In this document: piece by piece, positions 51,280 to 63,692 of the stretch
Numbering within the stretch: the stretch's first letter is position 1
Layout of the letters: each line of letters begins with the position of its first letter
DNA from: Amylostereum areolatum
Lineage: Eukaryota > Basidiomycota > Agaricomycetes > Russulales > Stereaceae
Length of the DNA stretch: 64,000 nucleotides
Direction: 5' to 3'
NCBI GenBank assembly: GCA_012932865.1
Contig: SAXG01000052.1
Span: forward strand, 124,001 to 188,000
Notes under the pieces: generated by a model
Databases searched by the model: none
What the model was told of the DNA's origin: nothing
The model's input: only the letters and a program-made list of their open reading frames with translations
Position numbers and translations under genes: made by a program

Positions 51280-52904
51280 AAAGTTCATCCGTGCGCTTAC
51301 CAAGGTTCCAGCCAGTGATCCTTCGACTCTTCCGCTTCCTGCAAGTTCCAGTCTTCTTCTTTCCAGAAGAGATCGCCGACGCGCCAAGAGTGGTTGAAGC
51401 GTGAAGGAGGTTCCTGCTGAGTGCGGAGTCTTGCGTCTTCCCAGTATAGCCACTGTTCAGTGGCGTGTTGGGCAGCTTCGTGCGCTAGGTTCTCGCGTCG
51501 CGCGAGGAATCCCAGAAGCTGTCTATGGGCGCGGGCGGTGGTGTCGGTACGTTGGAGGCGGGGGTGGGACAGTGTTCCTGGACCGTAACCGATATCTGGA
51601 TGGTTCGGGCGAGGACGAGGAAGAGGAGTCTGTGATCAGAGAGGGTAGCAGGACCGTGATTGGGGGAAGTGAGGGGGATCGCTCTTGCGACGGGGACAAT
51701 CTCGGCGGAGATGGCCTCGTTCGCCGCATTTCCAGCAGCGTTTCCGCGGCTTCGCGGGAATTGCGTCCCATTTCTCTTGTGTCCATGCGGTCGGTTCGTT
51801 GCTCCATTGGTCCGAGGGATTCTCAGCTACTCCCTCCGTCTTGTTGTCCGTCGGATTGTCCGATTCTTCCGCCGAATTGTCCGACTCGTCCGTTGACTCG
51901 TGCTCTCGTCTCCGGCGTGTGCGGTTCTCCATCATTCGCTCGATTATCTCTTGGATCTTGTTGCAGTTCTTCATCGCCCGACTTATCGGAAAATCCGACG
52001 TCTCTGATCCGCTTGAGCGGTCTTCCGTCGGGGTCGACAGAATCATGTTTACGTCGCTGTGGGGTGATTCGGGGATCTTGGGCGATGGGATCTCTAGCGT
52101 GGTCGGGGTGCGAGCGTAGGAATGAGGGATAAGCAGGGGGACCTCCATGCCACGGCATGGGAGTGTCGTCAGCAGAAACTGGGAACGGAGTTGGCGGTCT
52201 AGGCACCGCTGGCAGCGAAGAAGATGTCCGAGGTACATGTCGCGGACTTTCTGTTGGGGATCTTCCGGTTGGTTGTCTGGGCTCTGGGGAAACCAGGGGC
52301 TGTCCGGTGTACTTTCCGGGTATGCTGTTTCCAGCGATGGGAGGCTGGACGGGGTTAGTCTGGGTGAGTCCGGGGATGGGTAGGGATCCCGGCGGTGTAG
52401 GAGCGGTGACGGGTCGCGGAGGGGTGTTAGGAAGGGACGGGGGTCTGGCGAGGGTGGACGTGATGGGATCGGGTCGAACAGTATAGCCCGGGGAGATGTG
52501 ATATCCATGGAAGATGAGGTCGATGTTGGGGCCGTCGTGTGGCGACATATGGGGAACTCCGGTAGTTTCCATTCGCCTTCGGAGGATTTCTCCTTCGTAG
52601 GTGGCACGGAAGGTGTGTCTTTCCCAATTGAGCCAGTTGACCCTGTGTCTGACTTCAGTGAGGAATCTTCGGAGTTCTGCGACATTGAGTATAGCCGCTG
52701 CGCTAGCTTCCAGAATCGTCAAAGAAGTTTGACTTCTCGTTCCTCCATCTCGGTCGAGAGCGTTAGGTACCTCGAGTCGAGCTGAAGGAGTTCTCCGTTG
52801 AGCATCTTGATGTGATTCTCCAAGATGTTCTGGACATCGGCCGACTCCCTCTTGAGGTCGTCGATCCGTTCCCTGGCCTGCTCGAGCGCTACTCCGGCTA
52901 TCAT
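51280..52904 (-). pseudogene. Coiled-coil/CCHC ORF3b of element 3
   Basis: ATG 52904 gives MIAGVALEQARERIDDLKRE and the same charged helix as element 2. TGA at 52719-52721 replaces an Arg codon (CGA in element 2). The frame then continues to the knuckle CWKCGERGHLRRDC and a second TGA after SRSCYPL near 51636. Both stops fit CGA to TGA. An in-frame deletion removes part of the acidic block. The frame kept its knuckle and helix, which supports ORF3b as a real gene of the family. Confidence 0.55.
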
Positions 52905-53039
52905 GCGGGCTATCTGGCTTTCTAGTATCGGGGAATCGGGCGTCTAGGACTTCCGTTGCTTCGGGCCACGGGGATTGCATTAGCACCTATGAGGAATTCG
53001 GGTGCTTTAGTCGATGTTCCTCTGTGTGCTTCTAATCGG

Positions 53040-53258
53040 CTTACCCCTTGTTCTTCCGTCTGGTCCTGACCTAGACGGAGGAGGTACTGACTTAATTGCG
53101 AGGATTGCTGCCGATCGAGCGATGAAGCAGTCTCCGCAGAGGGCTCGTTCCTGTTGAGTGTGGTGTACTTTGTTGCAGACGAGGCGGAGGCGGTCGACAT
53201 TGCTAGGTGTGACAGTTGGATTGGTAGAAGTGTTGGCTGTGTTTGGGGTGGTGGACAT
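53040..53258 (-). CDS. Small Cys/His ORF3a of element 3
   Basis: MSTTPNTANTSTNP then CNKVHHTQQERALCGDCFIA, closely matching 37525-37741. The GTAAGC donor follows at the same phase, and a CATAG acceptor lies just before GTGCTAATGC. Unspliced it ends at 53007. Confidence 0.5.
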
Positions 53259-53337
53259 TGGTGACCTGTCTTGTTGAACCCATAGGGTTTTTATCCCCTC
53301 CTTGTTGGCAGTGCATTCGCCTGAATGGTGTTGAGTC

Positions 53338-56300
53338 TCACCAGTGTTTTACTTTCGTCTTGCGTTTCTTTCGTCTTGTTGGCCTTCGCTCTTGCTGTGT
53401 TACAGCGATCTCGTCACGATCAGTAGATTCTGTGTTGGTATCTCTGATTGGCTGTGGTGGCAACCTCGGTGCCTTGGGGTTATTCCGGTGGAACTCTGCA
53501 ATCACAGCTTTTGATCCTTCGAGATTAGATGCTGGTTCCCATGTGTTACCGGAGTCTGGGTAGCCTTTCCATTTTACGAAGTAATGTAATGGTTCGGAAT
53601 ATTGTTTGTCTAGTTTTGAGGCTATTATTGTTTCTAGTTCATATAGTTCTTCATCGTTTACTAGTTCCGGAGGCGGTTTTTCGTAGGCTTCGCCGTATTG
53701 CTCTGTCTCTTTGAACGGGATTAACAGTGCTGTGTGGAATACTGGGTGTATTTTCCATTTTGTTGGTAGTTCCAAGCGATAGGTTACTGGTCCTATAACT
53801 TTTTCAATTTTGAATGGGCCGAACCGTTTTGGTGCTAGTTTGGTTTTTGGGTATACCGTGTTAAGATTTTTCCCGTCTAACCATACTTGGTCACCCTGTT
53901 TGAGCTGATCCCGTAGCGTGAACGTTTGATCGTGCTGCATTTTCATCATTTTAGCAGCTATTTCCAGACTTGCTTCTGCGTTGTCCCACACGTCCTTAAA
54001 GTTCTTTATTCTTTCTTCGGCTGTCGGTATTCGTGGATCGGTTGGTATTGCTGGGTTGAAGACCGGTTGGTATCCATGTAGGAGTTCAAATGGGGAAGTT
54101 TTTGTCGCTGAATGTTGTCGTATATTGTGTGCGCATTCTGCTTTTGGTAAAAGTTTTGCCCAATTCGTTTGATCTCCGTTGCAAAATGCTCGAAGATATT
54201 GTTCTAATTCTTGATTTACTCTTTCTGTTTCGCCGTCTGTTTGGGGATGGTACGCTGTACTGAGCGATGAGATAATTCCAAGGCTTTCGCCAATGGATTG
54301 GAATACTTTGGACGCGAATTGAGGACCTCTGTCTGATATCATTCTTTTCCATAGTCCGAATCGTCTGTAGATGTTGTCGATCAGAAGATCCGCCGTCTCT
54401 TCTGCGTTGATCGTCTTTAGGCACTGTGTGAATACTGCAGTTTTGGTGAACCTGTCGACGACTACGTTGATCGAATCAAATCCATTGGAGATCGGAAGAT
54501 CTGTGATGAAGTCTGATGTGATCGTTTCCCATGGTCGTTCCGGTATTTCCGTAGGTTGTAATGGATGTTTTGCCGGATGCGTGACATTCTTTGTTGACTG
54601 GCACTACGGGACATCCTTGAACATAGCCTTTTACGAAGGAAATCATCTTTGGCCACCAAAAGTTTCTTTGTACCAGTCCTAGAGTTTTCATTTCTCCTGG
54701 ATGTCCAATCGTTTGGAGATCATGATGCGATTTTAGGATCATACGTCGAAGTTCGAGATTCTGTGGTACGTAGATCTTTCCTTTCCTGATGATCAAATCG
54801 TTCTCAAAGTTCCAATCTTCGATTCCTTTTGCAAGGGTACGTGGTCCCGATCTTTTGATCGTATCTAGTGCTGTCCAAACTTCATCATCTAGGTGTGAGA
54901 AGTTTCTTAGTTCCTTGAGAAGTTCTTTATCTCCGACTGCTTCGACTGTTCCTCTTCCGGTGGCTCTAGCCTTGAATATCGAAGGATGGAGTAGGATTCG
55001 TTCGTCGTTGTCTGGAATGTCTTCTTTATGATCTGATCTTCTGGAAAGTCCGTCCGCTTTATTTGTACTTCCTGGTTTGTGCACCAGGGTGTAGTCAAAG
55101 CGGGACAGATACAGGCTCCATCGTGCTTGTCGTCGATTAAGTTTCTGAGCTGTTGTAAAATATTCTAGATTTTTATGATCTGTCCAGATTTCGATCTTGT
55201 AGTTCGCTCCTTCTAGATAGTGTCGCCAGTGTTCTAGGGCTTTTACTACTCCTAAAAGTTCTTTGTCGTATATCTCGTAATTCTGTTCCGCGGGTGACAG
55301 TGATTTGGACAGGTACGCGACCGGGTGCCATCTTTCGGTTTCATCTGGTTGTGATAGGATAGCCCTGTACGCGAAGTCGGAGGTGTCGCTTTCGATGCGG
55401 AATGGTTTGTTTTCGTCAGGCATGATCAAGACTGGGGACGACGTGAATTCGTGTTTCAGTCTGTTGAAGGTATTTTCACATTCGGTCGTCCAGTTCCAGT
55501 CATGGTCCTTCTTTGTAAGTTGGAATAGTGGTCTTGCGATCTTAGAATAGTCTTTGATGAAGCGTCGATAGAAATTTCCAAATCCGAGGAATGATTGAAC
55601 TTCTTTTACTTTTTTTGGTGTAGGCCATTCGGATAGTCCTTGAACTTTGATTGGGTCCATCTGTACCTTGTTATGCGTGATTATCACGCCGAGGTATTTG
55701 ATTGATGATTGTTCAAAGAAGCACTTTTCTGGTTTTAGGAACAGATCGTTCCGTTCCAGAATTTGAAGAGCTTCTCTCATCAGTCTTCTATGTTCGTCGA
55801 GTGTTTCCGTGAATATCAATATATCGTCCATGTATACCACTACTTTTCCTGTGTCTATTAATCCTTTGAATAGTGCGTTCATCATTGCTTGGAATGTTGC
55901 GGGCGAGTTGGTTAGCCCGAAGAACATTACCATTGGTTCGAACAGGCCTCTGTTTGTTTTGAACGCAGCTTTCCATTGATCTCCTTCTTTGATTCGAACA
56001 TTGTTGTATCCCCATCGGAGATCGAGCTTTGAGAAGATCTTAGCGCCTTTTAATTTGTCGATGAGATCTGAGATGAGCGGGATCGGATATTCATTTTTTA
56101 CTGTGATGGAGTTGAGATAGCGATAGTCCTGTACTGGTCGAAGAGATCCATCTTTCTTCTTGATAAAAAAGAAGGGCGATGATATCTCTGATTTTGATTC
56201 TCGGATGTATCCTTTTCGTAGATGTTCGTCCACAAATGTGTCCAGTTCCTTTCGTTCTGGTACTGTCATTGGATACAGTTTACAATTTCGAGGTTTCCAT

Positions 56301-57233
56301 CCTTCGGTCAGGTCGATCGCATGATCCCAGGGTCTACTGATTGGGAAGTGTTCCGATGCTTTCTTTTCGAATACCTTCTGATACTGTTTGTAGCTGGGTG
56401 GAATCATCTCATCGAGTGTCTTCTTCTTCTCTCCCATGGCCGCTCTTTCTGCGAGTTCTTGTGCCTTAGTTGCTCTTGCTGTTATCCAGGTATTGGTTTC
56501 GTTCGTTTCTTCTGCGACTGGTATCGTTTCTATGTTAGCTTTCCCATAGAATGTTCTGATTGTCTCGATCTCGACGAGATCAGAATCGAATTTGGGATCT
56601 TCTTGTTCTTCTATTGTTGCGTGATGGTTCGCCTTTTGTTCTTCGAATGATTGTAGAAAGGGTTCGTCCTTTCCTTGGACGATCATTGTTTTACTTGTAG
56701 TGGAGCACGTACCTAGGACATGTCTGTAGTGTAATCTGTCTCTTTCTCCAATCAATGTTAGGATTGTGTTTTTTGAGCCAAGGGGTTCCTAAGATTACTT
56801 CGTCTCCTCCTAGGGCTGTGATGAATAGTCCTAGGTTTTTGCGGTGAATTTCTCCGTTGATCCCTTCCATTGTCATTGGGAGGTATACTTTCTGTTTGAT
56901 CTCTCCCAGAGTGTTCCGAGATCCATCAACGTTGTATATTGGTATCGGTTTCTTAAGTTGGATCAGATTCATCTTGTGTTTTCGTACGAAATCTGGATGG
57001 ATCAGGGTGCTGCTTGCTCCGCTATCTAGTAGCGCTTTTGCTGCGGCTTTACGGAACTTTCCATGAAACATAACAGGTATATGAATTGATGGAGCGTGCG
57101 TTGCTCCGTCTTGGTATGACCTTATATACACTGTTCTATTTACGTCATCTTCTGTTTCCTGCACAGGAGATTGACTTGAAAAGTTTATTGTCTGTGTCCT
57201 TTCAACAGCCGCGTTTGAAGGACAATTCAAAAA
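53338..57233 (-). pseudogene. pol: Pol of element 3, frameshifted
   Basis: Three blocks in different frames cover the same domains as element 2: protease ALLDSGASS near 57030; reverse transcriptase with YMDD; RNase H; integrase finger; and, from 54342, MISDRGPQF, ETERVNQELEQ and an intact chromodomain (YFVKWKGYPDSGNTWEP) ending KTKVKHW at 53338. Breaks lie near 56700-56750, after the protease (TCPRYVLHYK then stop), and near 54600, where the integrase finger changes from CPVCQST to CPVVPVN. Where element 2 has TGA before the chromodomain this copy has CGG. It is not functional. Confidence 0.92.
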
Positions 57234-59281
57234 CCCTGATTGTCTTTGAACATGTTGGCAGTGCGTGCAAATGTTTCGCTGTCCATCTTGTTCACAAGCT
57301 TGGTGATCTGATCCATCGGGGATTCTTCTGATGTCAGATTTGCTGTTCGTGCATTGATCGTTGTTTGGGTACGTTTCTCTGGGCAGTTCCTGGAGATGTG
57401 TCCTGGCTTCCGGTAGTAGAAGCATGATCCTGATTTCTGGAGTTCTATGCGTTCTTGCGAGGTAAGGCGTCTGAAGTTTCGGCCGTTATTCCCTGTTTGA
57501 GCGACTCTGGCGGTTGTAATGTTTCCTTTATTTCTGTTTCCTCTTCTGAATGGAACGTACGTCTGTGGTTTCTTGTACAGGAGTGTGAGATTGCTCGTCG
57601 GGTTCATTGGTCTTGTGTAATGCCGTTGGAATGCTTGAGCTTCTCGCCAGTTATTATCAATGCGCAATGCAAGTTCATACCATTCGTCGATATCGTTCGA
57701 GATGTGATCCCTCTTGAGGATCTCGACTACGATATCGTTGTGCAGTCCTCTCTTGAATTGGTCGATCAATGCTTTATGATCGTAACCAGCTTCCATGGCA
57801 TAGTCTCTGAAGATCGTGATATAATCCTTGGTTTCCATGGTACCTTGCTCTAGGCGCTGTATGTTGAATCTAGCGTCCCTTCCTGGGTCTATTTCTCCAA
57901 AGGTTTCTAAGAAGTAGTCTCGGAACGCCGTCCATAGAAGGTACACTTCTGGATCTAGGCCGTGATCTCGTATCTTGTCGATTTTACTTATTAAAAGGGA
58001 CGCCCAGTGAAGGGCAGGTCCATCGGTGAGATGCGAGAGTATGAAGGTTATCTTACGCATGTTGGCAGCATATGCAGTTGGGGAATGCTATGAAGCGAAG
58101 TACGCATTGTTCTATGAACTTTGCTGCTTTTGCCCGATCCCTTCCGTCGTATACTCCTAATGTGTTTAGTTTGAATCCTTTATCCTTGTCTTCGGGTTTT
58201 GATCCGGTTGTTCCTGTTCCTCCCGGTGGGAAATTTCCTGGTGGGTATCTCGATCCTTTCGGAAGATCCGCGGTTGCTCCTCTTCCGAAGACGTAGTCTT
58301 GAACTTCTTTTCCTTTCTTATTGTCGACCGATCGGTCGGAAAGTGATGGTGATTCGCGGTGATGGCATTTTCCATCCTGTTGGTTCGGCTATGCCGAATC
58401 CTAGGGGGAATCGAGTCTCATGTCTCGGTTTTGCGGGATCGGCTGGTGTTGGAGTTGCAGGCGTCTGGCGCGGTACATTAGTCTCTCCAGGGGGGACATC
58501 GCCAAGTGCGGTGGCGGGGTTGGGCATCGAGGTGGCGGTGTCTCCCATTGATGCGATGTTTTCGGGTTTTCCGAATAGATTTCCTTTTCTTCCTCGTGTG
58601 GTTCCGAAGATGTCGTCAGGTGATGGAGATCTTGTTGGGTTCTCTGTATGTTCTTCCGTTTCTGCTGCGCTCAATGGGCTGCGTTCTCGACTTCCTCCGG
58701 AATCGGACTTAGTTTGGGTGTTTGATACAGCTCTCTTAGGTTCTGGCACGGTTTCCTCTGGAGGCGGTGCGGTTGCTGCGGGTTCTTGAGGATGCTGGAG
58801 TTCAGTTTGAGGGTTCTGTGGTTTGGTTGTTGTATCGGCTGTGTCGGTATCTGGATCAAATTCCCAGTAGTCCTTAATATTCCCGGTGTAAGGCTTCTCT
58901 TCGACTTTCTGTGCGTCCGGGTGTTTCCAGAGTTCTTCTGATGAGAGGGGCCCGATATGAGGTCTTGAATAATCTGGGCGCTTCCAATGTGAGTTGTTGT
59001 AGCTTCCGTCTTCCTTTTCTCTTTTGGATCTATCTTTGTAGTATTCTGCTGCTGGGGGAAGGTTGTATCTGTATATGGGTGGGTTCCACTGATATACGTA
59101 TGTCCCTTTGCTTTCCTTCGCGATGAAGGCTCCGTCGTAGTAAAAGAGGAGATTATAGGGATCAAATGTCCAGTGATGATCTTCGTTTCCAGTTGGGGAA
59201 GTCTCGGCTACAGTTTGATTGGAGATAAGGGATCTCAAAGTCTGATGGTCTCTTTTCAGCGGGTTGTTCCGCTGACTCAGT
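57231..59281 (-). pseudogene. gag: Gag of element 3, start and knuckle lost
   Basis: It matches element 2 Gag along its length. The ATG is replaced by ACTGAG at 59281-59276. The frame breaks before the capsid region (58318-58060), including an extra base before AYAANMRK. The knuckle reads CFYYRKPGHISRNC, losing one zinc ligand. The end keeps GGGTTTT (57230-57236) followed by TGA. Confidence 0.9.
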
Positions 59282-59340
59282 GGTGGGTGTTTTTGTTTGA
59301 CGCTCTGCGCCAAACTGTAGGGTGAGCTAGTGTAGAGGAG

Positions 59341-59350
59341 AGCTCGTTCT
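59341..59350 (-). promoter_or_regulatory. Primer-binding site of element 3
   Basis: The minus strand reads AGAACGAGCT two bases after the 5' LTR, complementary to AGCTCGTTCT (59584-59593) in the LTR, as in element 2. Confidence 0.75.
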
Positions 59351-59352
59351 AG

Positions 59353-59820
59353 TGTTAAGGACGGTCCTTATCACGTGACAAGTGGCTCAGGCTACAGTAC
59401 TCTTGCGTGTGAGAAGTGGGATCAGGTGATCCAGACGTCTCGGTTATGCGAAGGTGGAGATCGATAAGCGAAGCAGTAAGTCTTCACGGAAGACTTAGGC
59501 GAGCTTTCGATTGAGTTTGCGTTAGATTCTCTTTAGTATTCTTAAGAGGAGGTTCTAGGTAGAACAGTCCTGTATTTACAAAGAGAACGAGCTGGGGAAT
59601 GGCTCGTTCTTTGAGCCTCCTTTTATAGGAAAGGAGGTCGAGTAAACATATGTACATTTGGTAACGGTTGCGTCAAGTATCTACGGGGACGCGGCTGGGG
59701 CACAGTCGTGGCTGCGTCGTCGGGACGGTTACAAGCTGGGGCACAGTCGTAATCCGTTGTTTAGCGACATTCTTCCAAATGAGGCGACAGGAAATGGAGT
59801 ACCTTGATCGAGTTGTAACA
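59353..59820 (-). repeat. 5' LTR of element 3
   Basis: 468 bp. A TATAAAAGG box on the minus strand near 59620-59630 precedes the predicted transcript start at 59593. Confidence 0.95.
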
Positions 59821-59825
59821 CTAGT

Positions 59826-60560
59826 GGAGCGCTTGCATAACCTCACGTCTCAGTATATAGATGAGCGTGAGCCTTCAACTCTACTTAGTATGCTTCCGAC
59901 CGTGCATTCATAGCCCATTTCACATGATAGCTTTATATCCTTTAATACAAAGAGAGACGCGGTGGAGCGCTGCGTCACGTCACGACACAAACCGCGAGAC
60001 AAGTGAGCTTTCTGATTGGTTGTGGGACAACAGCCACGTCATCGTAACGCGACACGTGACAGGTCGCGTTGACAAATGCACGTGGCTGCTTGCGTCATCC
60101 TAGGCTTGCGCGTCGGCCGGGTCGCCGCGTCGCTCTTCGTCTTGACCTCCACCACGTACTTGGCCACCGTCATACCTTCCCACTCTCTATGGCACCTCTA
60201 CGCACCGCCGTTAGCGTCAAAGTAGCCTCCATGGCACAGCCCTACTTATACCTTTTACTTTGTATATCAGAAAACAAATTCAAATCAATTTTCCTCCAAA
60301 GCAATGTTTGTGCAGCAACACGGACGTGTTTTGTCGCTTCGGTCACGATGACCGCGTCGCTCCCACCCCCCCTGATTGGATTTATTTATATATCTAGAGA
60401 TTTTTCGGGAAATTTCCTCGGTGCTCGGATGAGGCGTGGTGGTCCCGAGCTCGAGTGATGTACGACACGACACGACCCGACACGACACAGTACAGCACAC
60501 CCTGTCATCTGCATCCAGTGCATCTCGGTGCATTCATCTGGATCATGTGCGCATTTTCTT
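59826..60560. other. No gene; short CGACA-type microsatellite
   Basis: Around 60456-60500 the plus strand repeats ACGACACGACACGACCCGAC. The rest has no recognisable product. Confidence 0.5.
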
Positions 60561-60589
60561 TCTCTCTTGCGAGACGAACTGACATGTAC

Positions 60590-61320
60590 TATTTGTGCAG
60601 AAGAATCTATGCGAGTTGGGGGTGACATTGGCTGGCCATTGGGATGGTGCACCGAGCAGGAACGCAGGTCCACTGATTCCGTCCAAGATGCAGCCCCCAG
60701 AAACAGTGCCCATTCAACCTCCTCGCAAGCGAACGAGAACACGGCCGTCCAGGTATGACTGACCTTAACAAACTGATCAATGTCCTTGCTTACTATATTG
60801 TTGTCTACAGCTTTCCTCGGCTGACGCCATTGGCCACCGCCGGTCTTGAGTGCGAGCACAACGACATCCTCAGGATCCTGAAGGTCCGCAACAGCATTGT
60901 ATTGTGTCGTCCACGTCCGAATCAACGACAGGCGACACGATAATGCAAGAACCCAACCAACCAGCAAGCCTCGAACGGAGCTTTCATAGATGGTACGTGC
61001 ATACAGTATCAATCAATGTGATAGTAAAGGCTTTACTGATCCTTTTGTTATCCATATCACAGGTGATATGTCCTCATCGACATTGCATATTCGCAGGCCT
61101 ACTCGGCCCTCGGCGACTTGCTTCCTACGCCCCCAAGGACTCCAGCTCTGAACCCTCAAGGAACAGAACAACCCACTCTGCTATCGAAATGGCAGATTGC
61201 CAAGAGAGCCCGACACGAGCGAGAGCATTTGGGACCGTCACAAACCCCTCTAGGCATCCCGGCTACAGTTTTCCTACTATCGGACTGCGAGTTGAATCTT
61301 CTACACTTCATGCTTAGTAC
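60590..61320 (+). pseudogene. Decayed multi-exon gene, unrecognised
   Basis: Protein-like stretches are EESMRVGGDIGWPLGWCTEQ up to a GTATGA donor at about 60754, SSTSESTTGDTIMQEPNQPA to FHRW, and LPTPPRTPALNPQGTEQPTL to FLLSDCELNLLHFMLST with TAG at 61322. GT-AG introns with CTAC/CAAG ends separate them, but the frames do not join cleanly. It may be the upstream part of the gene at 61440-62473. Composition is Ser/Pro/Gln-rich. Confidence 0.3.
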
Positions 61321-61439
61321 TTAGTTATGCTTATTTGTTGCTTATTTGAATACAATCACCACAGCCTTGCTACTTGAATGAGTGCAATGCATGGGTCTAT
61401 GCTAGTACCTAACATATACCATGCAGCTTGACCTATCGA

Positions 61440-62473
61440 CATGTGGCGGTATTGTGGTGCAAAAGGATGTCGACAGGTGCTGCATCAGCCCATACTCGAA
61501 GTGAAGGCTGGCTTGGAGGAAGGTGTATATGTTGTTCATGGCTTGGTCGCTGCCCTTGATCTCCCTCCTATCACTCATAAGTCTCAGTGAGTTACATTCT
61601 GTTTAGGTAAAACCCTGATGACTGACAGTTATCTAGACTTATGCCAAAGCCTGCCTGGGCCAAACAGAGCATATCTATTGTCGGCTTAGGCAAATCTAGC
61701 TTTGACAAGGCAGTAGAGGGGCAGATGCTCATTCACGACCAGCTCAGTACTGCTTATCGTCCAGGCTGCTTTGAGGATTGGTCGCCATCTCATTATGGCC
61801 CCTTCTTCGCACTGGAGTTCTCTAACCGCTATGTGACGAGGATCAGTTCTGTCCGAGGCCAGCCAGCTATTTCCTTCACACAGCAGGTCGACCCAAATGG
61901 AGTCATGGCAGATATTTTATCGTCAGCTGGCATCCATTTGGATGACAACAGGGTGCAATATTTCTGTTGTGATCCTACTTCATATGTCCTATCCTCTATT
62001 ATCGATCCCTTGTAATATCTCTGATCATATTCAATAGAGAGGACGACTTTGTAGCTGAAGATCCAGCTCTCTTTCGTATTGGCCAAATCGTTGAACTTCA
62101 AGTCTCATTCACTTTGGTGCCTCTCTGGTGACGTAAAGGCATGTTTCATATGGCGACCAAGCTACGTGCTATAGCTATTCTGGATACCTACCTTTAACAA
62201 GTCAGTTCTTTAGGTTATGACTCTTAGGATGTTGTTAACATCTTGCAGGAATATGAGCAACATCTCAGGAAAGTACGACTTATGGAGTGGACAGCGGTTG
62301 CACCTCCTATCGCAATCAAGCGCAGAGTTGGTTATGGGAAGGATAGTGCATTCAAGAGGGTCAAGGTAGCAGGGGAAAATATAGCTGCATGGCGAGAAGG
62401 TGGTGAGGATCATATGGATGAGGATTTATCATCTGTGGAGAGGGGTATTGGGGCAGTTGCTCTTAGAAAGTAG
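61440..62473 (+). pseudogene. Agaricomycete repeat-associated protein, broken
   Basis: Segments in order: STCGGIVVQKDVDRCC, AGLEEGVYVVHGLVAALDLP, then after an intron (61590-61635) PAWAKQSISIVGLGKSSFDK, AVEGQMLIHDQLSTAYRPGC and QQVDPNGVMADILSSAGIHL, then FRIGQIVELQVSFTLVPLW, ATKLRAIAILDTYL and IKRRVGYGKDSAFKRVKVAG. I recognise the order, including the late KRRVGY, as a high-copy Agaricomycete family of unknown function. Lesions are a shift after ISPYSK and TGA (62129-62131) after VPLW, probably a former CGA. The last exon ends ALRK before TAG. Confidence 0.5.
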
Positions 62474-62790
62474 TATTATGGATGTGAACAATGGATGCAA
62501 TGACGGAAATTTTTGATAAGACATAGATGTGAGGACTGATTGAGGTATATCGAAGGGTTTTATAGACTTCCAAGTAAGATATAGGTGCAGAAAGACGTCG
62601 ATTGAGAAATGAAAAGCCCAGACTTCTAGTGTGAATATCGAACATAATCAAAAACCCCCAACAGCATCGTAATGAGGAGAAATTATAAGGGTAGGTGTGA
62701 GGGGAATACCATTGGAAACTATACCTTGTGAATCTATGAATGCGTGGCACCGTATGCCGTCTAGCATCTCAAACCAGCCACATAACTCCT

Positions 62791-63620
62791 TCATCCTTGG
62801 CCCTGAAAAACATTCCATCTCCTCTCATCGAAACCCGCAGACCGCCCAAGTCGTGAAAGGTCCGGTATGAACCCATGCAATGGGCTTCTCGACACCAAGG
62901 CGTATGCTCGTGGGGGATTAGGAGGAAGGGTGTCTGGCCAACTATAACCAAGGTATTTGAACACCGCAACAACTTGAGCAAATTCTGGAGGAGAGGATGG
63001 CTCCGCAGTGTAAAATGCAATACCGGAGAGTGTGTATTTGGGATATGGGATGTAGAGAGTGTCGGCAGTGAGGAAGTTCATGAGAAGTGTGCATCCACAG
63101 TGGGTAAGGCTGAAGGAAGGTGGGCTGAAGGCGGTGACGGTGACATTGATGCAGGTGCCGTCAGCGCGTTGGAGCTGGTAGATATATTCAACCCCCACTA
63201 CGAGACCAGGAATTGTGGGTGGAATCTCGCTTATGACTGTATATCCTTCGCTGGCTGGCTGTAGGAGATAGGAGAGAATGGTGCTGGCACTGCCTTTGGG
63301 TGCGAAGATATCGAGAAGGTCCATCTCCCACCTTCCCCAGTCTTCATTCTTGGATAGGAGCGAATAGGAGAGCAGAGCCACCGATGATGCCACCGGTAAG
63401 GCGAAAGGATGAGGCGGAAGTGTGGAACTTCGTGCATCCAACACCCAAAAAAGGATGTCAAGCGGTCTTCCAGGTGATCTTGGACCAGGACTTATAGTTG
63501 TTTTGACACTATGCGGAGGGAGAGAAGGTCGCGGATTGATAGAAAGGTGAAAATGTATAGGTGGATTTGGTCGCTTGGAATGTCATCAGTTTGGGGTTCG
63601 CTCTTGATAGCCAGAGACAT
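62791..63620 (-). pseudogene. F-box protein of a fungal expanded family
   Basis: ATG 63620 gives MSLAIKSEPQTDDIPSDQIH and LYIFTFLSIRDLLSLRIVSKQ, a recognisable F-box (Skp1-binding adaptor of SCF ubiquitin ligases). TAA follows at about 63492. The next segment (QDHL, WKTA, HPFF) needs frame changes before the long open part 63444-62791: WVLDARSSTLPPHPFALPV, YIYQLQRADGTCINVTVTAF, TLLMNFLTADTLYIPYPKYT, GYSWPDTLPPNPP and a Phe/Gln-rich end. Either an intron with unusual ends or small indels separate the F-box from the rest. No Kelch, WD or LRR repeats are seen. Confidence 0.5.
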
Positions 63621-63692
63621 AACAGTTAGAGGGATTAGAAGATGGTAGTAAGTAGGCAGAATGTGAGTCGCAAAACAAACGGAATTTCTCAC

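Larger units (their letters stand above)
49743..59820 (-). mobile_element. 10.1-kb Ty3/gypsy chromovirus, element 3
   Basis: It has the same layout as element 2 on the opposite strand, with 468-bp LTRs, a CTAGT target duplication, the self-priming primer site, gag, pol with chromodomain and the extra 3.1-kb module. The LTRs differ at about 15 positions by eye, nearly all transitions, so this copy is older. The gag start, the knuckle and several frames are broken. Confidence 0.97.
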
